This document shows positions 17,040 through 24,324 of a stretch of DNA of 64,000 bases, one piece after another. Source of the DNA: JAJFFW01 sp965263375. Lineage in GTDB: Bacteria; Pseudomonadota; Alphaproteobacteria; Caulobacterales; Parvularculaceae. Position numbers and translations under genes: made by a program. Where the stretch lies: the NCBI GenBank assembly GCA_965263375.1, contig OZ253669.1, positions 434,001 to 498,000 on the forward strand, written 5' to 3'. Each line of letters begins with the position of its first letter. Within the stretch, counting starts at the first letter, position 1. The notes beneath the pieces are model-generated. The model ran no database searches, was not told where the DNA came from, and saw only the letters and a list, made by a program, of their open reading frames with translations.

Positions 17040-17893
17040 TGACTATTTTTCTTGACTCTGAGCTTTCTAGTGAAGAACGTGATGCGGATACTGCAAAATA
17101 TGTCATTATTCCAGCGCCGTTAGAGCGGACAGTTTCTTACGGATCGGGGACAAAAGACGGGCCAGCGGCAATCATAAGGGCGAGTAACCAGCTGGAGCGT
17201 TATTACAAAGGCGATGAGCCATGTGCGGCCGGCGTCACGACGCAGCCACCGATTGATTGTAAGACGGCAAGCTTGCCAGAAATTATGGAGCGGCTTGCGG
17301 CGCGTACCGAGGCGGTCGTTCAGGCGGGGAAAATTCCGGTGACCCTGGGGGGGGAACATTCTCTTACTTACGGTGCTGTTAGGGGTGTGTCACAAGCGCT
17401 TGGGGGCAAGAAAATTGGCATTATCCAAATTGATGCGCATGCGGATATGCGTATCGCTTATCAAGGTGAGCCCCATAGTCATGCCTCAGTCATGAACCTT
17501 ATTACTGGGGAGGGGCATCGGCTCGCCCAATTTGGCATACGCGCCCTCTGCCGTGAAGAGGACGACTTGCGCCGCGCACGAAATGTTTTCTTTTTAGATG
17601 CTGAGGAACTGGTTACTCAAAATATCATGACGGTCCCATTGCCGGATGATTTTCCCCCCGATGTTTATGTGACGTTCGATGTGGACGGTCTTGATCCATC
17701 AATCATGCCAGCGACCGGCACGCCTGTTCCAGGCGGTCTTGGATATTACCAGTCTCTCTCCCTCATCCAGAGCGCCCTAAAAGGGCGAAAATGCGTCGGC
17801 ATCGATATTACAGAGCTTGCGCCCATTGATGGCGGTGCAGCCTGGGACTTCACGGCGGCGCAAATTACTTACGCTTTAATGTCGATGGCTTAA
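17039..17893 (+). CDS. speB: Agmatinase
   Basis: A 284-residue ureohydrolase with the full manganese-binding set: GGEHSLTY, QIDAHADMR and FDVDGLDPS, plus the GIDITELAP strand. It hydrolyses agmatine to putrescine and urea. The ATG at 17039 overlaps the stop of nspC (TGATG). Being fused in one operon with the carboxyspermidine genes, it most likely feeds putrescine into spermidine synthesis, replacing an S-adenosylmethionine-dependent route. A hairpin terminator follows at once. Confidence 0.92.
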   Translation: MTIFLDSELSSEERDADTAKYVIIPAPLERTVSYGSGTKDGPAAIIRASNQLERYYKGDEPCAAGVTTQPPIDCKTASLPEIMERLAARTEAVVQAGKIPVTLGGEHSLTYGAVRGVSQALGGKKIGIIQIDAHADMRIAYQGEPHSHASVMNLITGEGHRLAQFGIRALCREEDDLRRARNVFFLDAEELVTQNIMTVPLPDDFPPDVYVTFDVDGLDPSIMPATGTPVPGGLGYYQSLSLIQSALKGRKCVGIDITELAPIDGGAAWDFTAAQITYALMSMA

Positions 17894-17895
17894 GT

Positions 17896-17927
17896 TGGGG
17901 GCACTTGGTTTTCTGCCCCATTTTGTC
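17896..17927 (+). terminator. Terminator of the polyamine operon
   Basis: GGGGCA (17898-17903) pairs with TGCCCC (17914-17919) around a ten-base loop, followed by ATTTTGTCTT. It lies three bases after the speB stop region and closes the three-gene operon. Confidence 0.6.
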
Positions 17928-18046
17928 TTAATGGCGCCGTTTTCGGTCCCTGCTTTCGCCAGGAAGCTTTGTTATCTACCGTTGTTATCGCGTCTGTTGA
18001 GTGGTTAAAGCTTGGCTAGACGAACGCACGGTTGAAAGGACCTTCC

Positions 18047-18793
18047 ATGTCGATTGCATTTTTGTCCACGGTGGCTTTGGCCTCGATTGAGATCGCTCTT
18101 GCGGCGCCGGTAACGGCGGATAAGGATATGGTTACAGCTGCGCCAACGCCAGTGGCTATAGAACAGGCGGTTGAGGTCTCTGATGGCCCCCAAGCACCCT
18201 TGTCAGATCAGGCTGGCGCAGGCGTTCTTCAAAAGCTGACAAATCCCTTCGCCGATAAGACGGATGAAGAAGTCGTCGCCGCTGTTTTTGAGCGTTTGGA
18301 GGGGATAAAAGTTTTACGCGCGAATTTCGTGCAAATTCCCCCTAGCGGCGAAGTTTCAGCTGGTAAGCTTTATATTCGCCGTCCTGGTCAATTGCGTCTC
18401 GAATATGATCCTGCCACCCGATATGCCGTGGCGACCCAAGGAATGGTTTATTGGCGTAATGACGAGGTCGATCAAACAGACTCTTATCCATTAAAACAGA
18501 CGCCGCTGCGTTATCTATTAAGTAAGCGGCTCGAGCTTGGGGACGCTGAAGTTGTTTCTGTTGTCCGAGGCGAGGAGGATGTGGCGATCACATTCGCGTC
18601 AGACGATGTCGAGACTGAGGGGAGAATGACCCTTATTCTTAATGCATTTGACCTGTCATTGGAGCGTTGGATCGCCCATGACCTTCAGGACCGGGCGACC
18701 GTCGTTACCCTTCAAAACGTTGTGGAAGGTGGGAAATTATCAAACCGCTTATTCCGTGTTCCTGATGCTGGCGGTGATTTCCTTAAAAATTGA
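18047..18793 (+). CDS. LolA-like outer-membrane lipoprotein carrier
   Basis: A 248-residue secreted protein: signal peptide from residue 1 to about 24 (ALASIEIALAAPVTA), a linker rich in alanine and proline, then the LolA fold (VLRANFVQIPPSGEVSAGK, LYIRRPGQLRLEYDP, LILNAFDLSLERWIAHD). LolA ferries lipoproteins through the periplasm to the outer membrane. The sequence is longer at the N-terminus than E. coli LolA by some 40 residues. ATG 18047 follows AAAGGA by seven bases. A DNA translocase gene, often adjacent to lolA, is not here, so a LolA-like paralogue is possible. Confidence 0.82.
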   Translation: MSIAFLSTVALASIEIALAAPVTADKDMVTAAPTPVAIEQAVEVSDGPQAPLSDQAGAGVLQKLTNPFADKTDEEVVAAVFERLEGIKVLRANFVQIPPSGEVSAGKLYIRRPGQLRLEYDPATRYAVATQGMVYWRNDEVDQTDSYPLKQTPLRYLLSKRLELGDAEVVSVVRGEEDVAITFASDDVETEGRMTLILNAFDLSLERWIAHDLQDRATVVTLQNVVEGGKLSNRLFRVPDAGGDFLKN

Positions 18794-18854
18794 TGAGAAT
18801 TGAAAAATTCCGCTATGTGTCGTCGCAACAGGCAAGTTTTTTTTGCGATTGCTA

Positions 18855-18884
18855 TTGAAAAGTTCCTCACTGATGCGTTAATAT
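18855..18884 (+). promoter_or_regulatory. Candidate promoter for the intergenic RNA
   Basis: TTGAAA at 18855-18860 and TAATAT at 18879-18884 are separated by 18 bases, an acceptable sigma-70 layout. It would start transcription near 18891, at the first base of the structured region. Predicted by eye only. Confidence 0.4.
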
Positions 18885-18890
18885 CACAGT

Positions 18891-19034
18891 GCGCGTCGCC
18901 CCTGGTGGACCAGCGTTGCCCCCCCGCTAGCAGGTCCTCGGCGACGTAGCCCGCCGGAATATCCCCTCCCGGCGTAGGCGCATAAGCGCAGCTTGACGCC
19001 CGGTCCTTTATGGATCGGGCGTTTCTTTTTATTC
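18891..19034 (+). ncRNA. Candidate structured small RNA with its own terminator
   Basis: No coding frame fits this gap, but it folds well. GTCGCC (18895-18900) pairs with GGCGAC (18940-18945), enclosing a hairpin GGACC/GGTCC with inner AGCG/CGCT whose loop is TTGCCCCCC. A second hairpin GCCGG/CCGGC at 18953-18973 has the loop AATATCCCCTC. A strong intrinsic terminator follows: 18996-19006 pairs with 19012-19022, then TTCTTTTT. The two C-rich loops could pair with ribosome binding sites, as in the 'cuckoo' (CCUCCUCCC-loop) small RNAs of alphaproteobacteria. It could instead be a leader of the gene at 19063, though the terminator argues against that. Confidence 0.5.
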
Positions 19035-19062
19035 TGTCACCGCACGACAAAAGGAGCCCGTT

Positions 19063-19659
19063 ATGGATGATTGGGAATTAGAGGCTTTGGAGCGCGAATT
19101 GCCTAGCTTGTCACGCTTGCGGCGCTTTGCTGATTCCTTGGACGGGGTTCCCTGGTTTGCTAATTTGGGCGAGGCGCTGACCCCTGGCGCCCGCGCCATG
19201 GCTCGTGACTACACAGACGGCTTGGGTTTTCCAGATGCGGATGTGGCCATTCTAGTCGATTGGGAAGATGCGGCGGATGCTGCGGAAAGTCTCGATTTTC
19301 AAAGCCCTGCATGGGAGGCGGAAGAATTACTGCGCGCAGACCTTACCGGCCGCGCGCTTGATGTACTGTCTGAAGAGGCTTTGTCATTGTCTATGACAAT
19401 GATTGCAGAACGTATTGCTGAACCCGCCCGAGAGGCGATGGAGCAAGCCAGTTATATATGGGATGTGGAGGATGCGGCGGCCCAACAATTAGCCGTCGGA
19501 GCGGCCGTGCAGGCGGCGAACCAAGCAGCGCTTGTGCTGCTTGCTGCGGCTGACCCTTCATTTGAGGCCGAAAACCATCCTTTAAGCGCTAAATTTCGTT
19601 TGTTTGAATTTGGCCGTTGGCCTGTTGCGGTTATCGGCGCCAGTTTCAATCTATTTTAG
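19063..19659 (+). CDS. Hypothetical protein, acidic and alanine-rich
   Basis: A 198-residue soluble protein beginning MDDWELEALERELPSLSRL, with a strongly acidic N-terminal half (DADVAILVDWEDAADAAES) and a helical alanine-rich C-terminal half. No signal peptide, membrane segment or known motif. A good ribosome site (AAAGGAG) precedes the ATG. Its stop codon overlaps the stop of the convergent TauE/SafE-type gene. I do not recognise the family; function unknown. Confidence 0.75.
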   Translation: MDDWELEALERELPSLSRLRRFADSLDGVPWFANLGEALTPGARAMARDYTDGLGFPDADVAILVDWEDAADAAESLDFQSPAWEAEELLRADLTGRALDVLSEEALSLSMTMIAERIAEPAREAMEQASYIWDVEDAAAQQLAVGAAVQAANQAALVLLAAADPSFEAENHPLSAKFRLFEFGRWPVAVIGASFNLF

Positions 19660-20411
19660 CGCAAAGCCCCAATCAAAAGAAGCACGGCAAAAACACTCAG
19701 TATTATTTTAAAGCCGCGCTTAAAATGAACCTCGGGCATTTTTAAAAGCAATTTGCCGCCTACATATGATCCCGCAGTGCTGGCTGCGATCATAGCGATT
19801 ATAAGCCCTGCCCAGTCAACATAGGCGAACCCTAATGCGGCGAATGCAATACACTTAAGCCCGTGTTGGCTGACCATCGCTGCGGCGTGGGTGCCGACAA
19901 GTTGCATCCTGTCGAGTGGTGTCTGGGAAAGCATGGTCGCCACAACAGGCCCAGTAGCGCCGAAAAACATTGTTAAAATCGTTCCGACAACGCCTGTCCC
20001 CGCAAAGCTGGTGGGGCCGGGGGCGAAACCTTTAATTTTGGGCCCCCAAAGGGTGAACAGAATAAACAGCGCAATCGCAAGGCGCAGACCACGCTCCGGC
20101 AGGCTGATGGCGATTTGCCCGCCGATAAGAGCGCCCAAAATGGCGCCGCCGCTGAACCAAGCAATAATCTTCCAATCCACATGGCGGCGCAAAAATACAA
20201 ATCGGCTGAAGTTTGCGCTCATTTGCCCAGCGCCATGGATTGGGATGACTGCGGGGGCAGGCAAAAGCGCGCTCATCGTTGCAAGGAGGGCGAGCCCGCC
20301 GCCAAGACCAAACGCGGCTGTTAAAAGAGCGGTGAAGAAACTTGCGCCTATGATGATGTAGCCAATAATGGGCGCAACATCGTCTGGTGTGAAGGTGCTC
20401 AAAAAATCCAT
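19656..20411 (-). CDS. TauE/SafE-family membrane transporter
   Basis: A 251-residue inner-membrane protein with about eight hydrophobic segments and the glycine-rich half-repeats of the TauE/SafE (DUF81) family (FGLGGGLALLATMSALL and FFGATGPVVATML). Members export sulfite, sulfoacetate or other organic anions; the substrate here is unknown. The start is taken at the ATG at 20411 (MDFLSTFTPDD), since the frame upstream has no membrane or conserved content. Confidence 0.85.
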   Translation of the reverse strand: MDFLSTFTPDDVAPIIGYIIIGASFFTALLTAAFGLGGGLALLATMSALLPAPAVIPIHGAGQMSANFSRFVFLRRHVDWKIIAWFSGGAILGALIGGQIAISLPERGLRLAIALFILFTLWGPKIKGFAPGPTSFAGTGVVGTILTMFFGATGPVVATMLSQTPLDRMQLVGTHAAAMVSQHGLKCIAFAALGFAYVDWAGLIIAMIAASTAGSYVGGKLLLKMPEVHFKRGFKIILSVFAVLLLIGALR

Positions 20412-20507
20412 ATTACGAAAGGGCCTCGCCTTATGCTTTCCTTTGCGATGCAATAGGCATAAATACAAGGGTTTATGTCAGTTGATCGTCGCAAAGAAGC
20501 CCCCACT

Positions 20508-21317
20508 ATGATGAAAATTGCTACATGGAATATCAATTCTGTCCGTTTGCGTATCGATTCGGTTGTGCGCTTTTTAGGCGAACAAGCGCCGGATGTATTG
20601 TGTTTGCAAGAAACCAAATGCCGTGACGACCAGTTTCCAGCGAAAGCATTCCGTGCAGCCGGTTATGAGCATTTGGCGATTTCAGGTCAGGCCGGATATC
20701 ACGGCGTGGCAATTGCTTCGCGCCTGCCGTTAAAAAATATAGATGTAAAGCGGTTTTGCGGGAAGGAAGATTGTCGCCATATTCAAGCGACTTTGCCAGG
20801 GGGAATTGAGGTCCATAATTTTTATGTGCCCGCAGGCGGGGATGAGCCAGATCCGGCGGTAAATGAAAAGTTTGATCACAAATTAAACTTTTTGGAAGAG
20901 ATGCGCGAATGGTTCGCCCCCATGAAAGGATCGCGCAAAAAGCGAGTTTTAGTCGGCGATCTAAATGTTGCGCCCCATGAGAATGACGTGTGGTCCCACA
21001 AGCAATTATTAAAAGTGGTGTCGCACACGTCGGTTGAAGTTGAGCGGCTAACAGAAATAGTAGATGCGGGCGGCTGGACAGATGTTGCGCGGGCTTTAGC
21101 GGCGGATGAAGATAAGCTTTATTCGTGGTGGTCCTATCGGGCGCGCGATTGGCGTGCTTCTAATCGTGGAAGGCGGCTTGATCATATTTGGGTGTCATCT
21201 GCTTTAAAAAAAGGCGTGCTTGAGGCTGGGGCAGATAGGTTTATGATTCATGAGGATGTACGTGGCTGGGAAAAACCTTCAGACCACGCGCCTGTTACTT
21301 TGGAGTTATTGGTTTAA
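20508..21317 (+). CDS. xthA: Exodeoxyribonuclease III
   Basis: An exonuclease III/AP endonuclease of about 269 residues: ATWNINSVRLR, CLQETKC, GYHGVAIASR, LVGDLNVAP, RLDHIWVS and SDHAPV provide the metal, catalytic and histidine residues. It repairs abasic sites and degrades one strand of duplex DNA. The frame opens at ATG 20475, but family members start with MKIATWN, so ATG 20508 or 20511 is preferred. The tRNA/rRNA methylase gene follows after four bases. Confidence 0.93.
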   Translation: MMKIATWNINSVRLRIDSVVRFLGEQAPDVLCLQETKCRDDQFPAKAFRAAGYEHLAISGQAGYHGVAIASRLPLKNIDVKRFCGKEDCRHIQATLPGGIEVHNFYVPAGGDEPDPAVNEKFDHKLNFLEEMREWFAPMKGSRKKRVLVGDLNVAPHENDVWSHKQLLKVVSHTSVEVERLTEIVDAGGWTDVARALAADEDKLYSWWSYRARDWRASNRGRRLDHIWVSSALKKGVLEAGADRFMIHEDVRGWEKPSDHAPVTLELLV

Positions 21318-21321
21318 TGCG

Positions 21322-21834
21322 ATGCGTGGCTATTTTGGTATAGGGTCTGAGCATATTTCAAAGGCGATGAACTTTGGCGCTATACTGCGTACGGCTCATG
21401 CCTTTGGGGCGACCTTTGCGTTTACTGTTGGTCCGCATAAGCGTCTGCGGGATCTGCGCCGGTCCGATACATCTAAAGCCCTCACTCATGTTCCCTATTA
21501 TGAATGGCCCAGCGTGGAAGCGCTTCAGCTGCCAGCTGGGTGCATGTTAGTGGGGGTTGAGCTAGAAGAGAACGCTAGGGCGTTGCCCCAATTTCGCCAT
21601 CCCCAGAATGCGGCCTATCTTTTGGGGCCGGAAAAAGGGTCCCTTTCAAAAGAGGCGTTAGCGCGTTGCGATCATCTTGTAAAAATACCGACGCGTTTTT
21701 GCGTGAATTTGTCCGTCGCCGCGGCAATCATCATGTATGACCGCACTCTGTCTCTAGGCGGTTATCCGGTTCGCCCGCTTAGCGCGATGCCAGCCCCGGC
21801 GGATAGTGATTGGCGCCCCATATCAGAGAAATAA
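21322..21834 (+). CDS. SpoU/TrmH-family RNA 2'-O-methyltransferase
   Basis: A 170-residue SPOUT methyltransferase with the three family motifs: motif 1 NFGAILRTAHAFGA, motif 2 YLLGPEKGSLS, motif 3 NLSVAAAIIMYDR. It uses S-adenosylmethionine to methylate a ribose in tRNA or rRNA. It lacks the extra N-terminal domain of rRNA-specific RlmB, so a tRNA target is plausible. The frame is open further upstream inside xthA; ATG 21322, just past the xthA stop, is the sensible start and implies co-transcription. Confidence 0.88.
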   Translation: MRGYFGIGSEHISKAMNFGAILRTAHAFGATFAFTVGPHKRLRDLRRSDTSKALTHVPYYEWPSVEALQLPAGCMLVGVELEENARALPQFRHPQNAAYLLGPEKGSLSKEALARCDHLVKIPTRFCVNLSVAAAIIMYDRTLSLGGYPVRPLSAMPAPADSDWRPISEK

Positions 21835-21849
21835 TGGGTCTGCAAAGTG

Positions 21850-21885
21850 GGCAAACAAAAACGCCGCTGGCAAGCCAGCGGCGTT
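21850..21885 (-). terminator. Strong terminator of the MarR/H1-tail gene
   Basis: Positions 21860-21870 and 21875-21885 form an 11-bp perfect stem (core CGCCGCTGG / CCAGCGGCG) with a four-base loop. On the minus strand the stem is followed by TTTTGTTTG, so it terminates the gene at 21912-22511. Confidence 0.85.
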
Positions 21886-21911
21886 CTAAATTGGTCAAAG
21901 CGTCAAGCGCT

Positions 21912-22511
21912 TTATTTCTTACGGCTTTTAACGGCCTTTTTCTTAGCAGGCGCTTTTTTCTTAGCAGGCGCCTTTTTCTTAGCAGGTGCTTTTTTCGCAG
22001 CGCGCTTAGCAGGCGCTTTTTTCTTAGCAGGCGCTTTTTTGCGAACGACGCGTTTTTTCGGCGCTGCTGCTTCTGCTTCAATTTTGTCTAGAGCCTCAGC
22101 ATATGCGCCAAGAGCTTTCATGAAAGCAGCTTGCTGTGTCTTAGGAAGAACAGCCAAAGCAGCGTTTTCAGCTTTGTTGACGCTGTTTAATGCGCTTGAA
22201 AGCATACGCTTGCCAGCTGCAGTGATAGAAACAGCATTCGCGCGCGCATCTTCTTTTGTGCGTTTGCGAGATAATAGGCCTTTTTTGATCATGCGAGCGA
22301 TCATGTCTGCGAGCGTAGAGCGGTCGATGCCCGTTGCGCGAACAAGATCTGTCTGGCTTAAGCCTTCGTTTGCGGCGACAGTGTGTAGAACTTCAAACTG
22401 ACGCGGTGTTGGGCCTGAGGAGCCGACTTCTTTTGCATATAGGTCGTGAGCATATTGTTGAGCCCGACGTAGCAAATGGCCGGGAGATTTTTTAAGGTCG
22501 TAGCTTGCCAT
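21912..22511 (-). CDS. MarR-family regulator fused to a histone-H1-like lysine/alanine tail
   Basis: A 199-residue protein. Residues 1 to about 145 are a MarR winged-helix domain (TPRQFEVLHTVAANEGLS, DLVRATGIDRSTLADMI, LLSRKRTKEDARAN for the wing). The last 50 residues are an almost pure AKKKAP repeat tail, like eukaryotic histone H1, AlgP/HctB or the tail of some mycobacterial HU proteins. Such tails bind DNA nonspecifically and may compact it or tether the protein to the nucleoid. The tail is specified by an 18-bp repeat. GGAG lies ten bases before the ATG. It is monocistronic with its own strong terminator; regulated genes are unknown. Confidence 0.88.
   Translation of the reverse strand: MASYDLKKSPGHLLRRAQQYAHDLYAKEVGSSGPTPRQFEVLHTVAANEGLSQTDLVRATGIDRSTLADMIARMIKKGLLSRKRTKEDARANAVSITAAGKRMLSSALNSVNKAENAALAVLPKTQQAAFMKALGAYAEALDKIEAEAAAPKKRVVRKKAPAKKKAPAKRAAKKAPAKKKAPAKKKAPAKKKAVKSRKK
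21934..22042 (-). repeat. Imperfect 18-bp tandem repeat encoding AKKKAP units
   Basis: On the plus strand the unit TCTTAGCAGGCGCTTTTT recurs at about 21941, 21959, 21977 and again after an interruption at about 22005-22040, with single-base changes. Each unit is six codons, so copy number can change in frame by slippage and alter tail length. Confidence 0.8.
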
Positions 22512-22795
22512 TGATTATGGTCTCCAATTTAGTTGCCCCCAGGATGACCCCACTCAAGGTTGGACGTTTAAGGGTCAATGGTCCGAAAGCGGTTCACTTG
22601 TTCGAGGCGAAGAATATACTAACTGATTCGCACCCGATGCGGATGAATTGCACGAAGTTGGTTAACAAACAATTGCCAATAGTCCGAAGTAGATGAATTT
22701 GCAAGTCAAAAAAGAAAAAAAGTGACAAAATCAACCCTAAACAGACAGTCTGCGAGCGTGATAGTTCATTTTTAGCGATTAGAAGGACGCGGAAT

Positions 22796-23347
22796 ATGAC
22801 TGATAAACGACGATTAGATGAGCATTTTGAAGAAAAAATCCCTCTTGGAGAGGATCGTTTACGCTCCGTTTGCGGTCATTGTGGGTTCATCGACTACAAA
22901 AACCCGAAAATTGTCGTTGGATCTGTAGCTGTGTGGGAGGAAAAAATCCTTTTATGCAAAAGGGCGATAGAGCCAAGGAAGGGTTATTGGACGATCCCAG
23001 CGGGCTATTTAGAGCTTAATGAAACACCCGAAGCTGGCGCCAAGCGCGAAGCTTTGGAGGAAGCATGTGCTCGTATCGACATAGATTGTGTCTTAGCGCT
23101 TTATTCTGTTCCACATATATCACAGGTTCAAATTATGTATCGCGCACGCCTTATGGACCCAGATGTCGCCGTTGGGCCGGAAAGCCAAGAGGTTATGCTC
23201 ACGCATTGGGCGGACATTCCCTGGGCGGATATAGCATTTCCTAGCGCCAAATGGGCGTTGAACCATTGGCGCCAGACAATAAACGCGAAGAATTTCGCCC
23301 CCTTCGGCAATCCGCCGGAAAAAAGTGCTCTAGGCGATGTTAAATAG
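22796..23347 (+). CDS. Nudix hydrolase with N-terminal zinc-ribbon-like segment
   Basis: A 183-residue protein. An N-terminal CGHCGFIDYKNPKIVVGSV segment is followed by the Nudix box GYLELNETPEAGAKREALEE, then ACARI in place of the canonical XGU. That replacement occurs in the zinc-ribbon Nudix subfamily, so activity is not ruled out. Such enzymes hydrolyse nucleoside diphosphate derivatives; NADH, FAD or ADP-ribose are candidates. A ribosome site GGACGCGG precedes the ATG. It stands alone between the MarR regulator and yciB. Confidence 0.88.
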   Translation: MTDKRRLDEHFEEKIPLGEDRLRSVCGHCGFIDYKNPKIVVGSVAVWEEKILLCKRAIEPRKGYWTIPAGYLELNETPEAGAKREALEEACARIDIDCVLALYSVPHISQVQIMYRARLMDPDVAVGPESQEVMLTHWADIPWADIAFPSAKWALNHWRQTINAKNFAPFGNPPEKSALGDVK

Positions 23348-23483
23348 CCTGCTCAAATATAATGGAAGGCGCGTTTGTGCGGCGAGCGTGGCAGGTAAAA
23401 ATCTAAGCTGCGGCCTTGCAATAATAGCAATTTAACCCTGTCCAGAAGTTTGGGGTATCATGCAAGCGCTGCCAAAAGTTTGG

Positions 23484-24239
23484 CTATTGCGGTGTTTCTT
23501 CCATGTTTTTTGCTAAAAATGGCGCTTGGCAAGCCGCAAAAACCACATTGATCAATGTAAAGCCAAACACTTTAATGTTGACCCAGATCGGTTCTCCGGC
23601 GCACGGAAGGTCTTGGGAAAGATCACAATCGCGCATCAACCAACGCCATATAATTTCATGGCTAAAGGCAAGAATTGCAAAGAAAATGGCGTATCGGACT
23701 GTAAGCGTGCGCCAGGCCGCTTCGTTTAGATGTAAAGCGCCGTCAAAGGCGGTTTTTAAAAGGTTGCGCCGCGCCCATAATCCCCCGCCAAGAACGCCCG
23801 CAAATAACGCATAAACGATCGTCGGCTTCATATAGAAAAAGACTTTGTTATGCAGAATAAGGGTTAAAGAGCCGAGAACGCCGATTACGACGCCGCTTAC
23901 AAGAAGCATTGGCGCAATACGTTTTTCTTTCCAGACACTATACGCAAATGCAACGGCGAACGCTGGAAGAAATAGTCCGACGGCGAGGTACATTTCTTGC
24001 CCTTCAGCGATCGCCCAATTTTGTCCGAATATTTTGCCAAAGGTTGGTGCAAGCTTACGACCTAAGAAATAAGCGCCCATAAAGATGGCAAGCGGACCAA
24101 AGTCCACGAGAAACTTGGCGCGGCCCGATAAACGCTGTGGTCCGTTTTGTGATGTTGTCGGACTTTCCTCAAGGGAGGCGCTTTGCATGTTTTGAGAAGC
24201 GTCGGATGTTGTATTGGGCGTTTCGGGCGTATCGGTCAT
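23484..24239 (-). CDS. yciB: YciB/IspZ-family inner-membrane septation protein
   Basis: A 251-residue protein with about five membrane segments and the family signatures FLVDFGPLAIFMGAYF, AVGLFLPAFAVAFAY and HEIIWR. YciB proteins contribute to envelope integrity and septum formation. The N-terminus carries an extra acidic, serine- and threonine-rich cytoplasmic extension of some 45 residues. It sits downstream of ftsY and mtaB on the same strand, a typical alphaproteobacterial order. Confidence 0.92.
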   Translation of the reverse strand: MTDTPETPNTTSDASQNMQSASLEESPTTSQNGPQRLSGRAKFLVDFGPLAIFMGAYFLGRKLAPTFGKIFGQNWAIAEGQEMYLAVGLFLPAFAVAFAYSVWKEKRIAPMLLVSGVVIGVLGSLTLILHNKVFFYMKPTIVYALFAGVLGGGLWARRNLLKTAFDGALHLNEAAWRTLTVRYAIFFAILAFSHEIIWRWLMRDCDLSQDLPCAGEPIWVNIKVFGFTLINVVFAACQAPFLAKNMEETPQ

Positions 24240-24324
24240 ATGCGCACCTTATAGGTGATAGAGTTTAAAAATGGTCTTTAAAAGACAGAGTTTCTTGTGT
24301 GGGCTTTCCTGATTTCCAGCTTAA

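Noticed and set aside
18891..19034. Identification of the structured gap as SRP RNA or 6S RNA
   Set aside because: The conserved SRP loop (GGAAGCAGCC type) is absent and the large central bubble of 6S RNA is not evident; kept only as an unclassified candidate.
21810..22401. Plus-strand frames rich in LAGAFF repeats opposite the MarR tail
   Set aside because: They are the antisense reading of the AKKKAP repeat and have no ribosome site.
22985..23090. Nudix box with cysteine where glycine is expected, suggesting an inactive enzyme
   Set aside because: Non-glycine residues at this place are usual in the zinc-ribbon Nudix subfamily, and all metal-binding glutamates are present.
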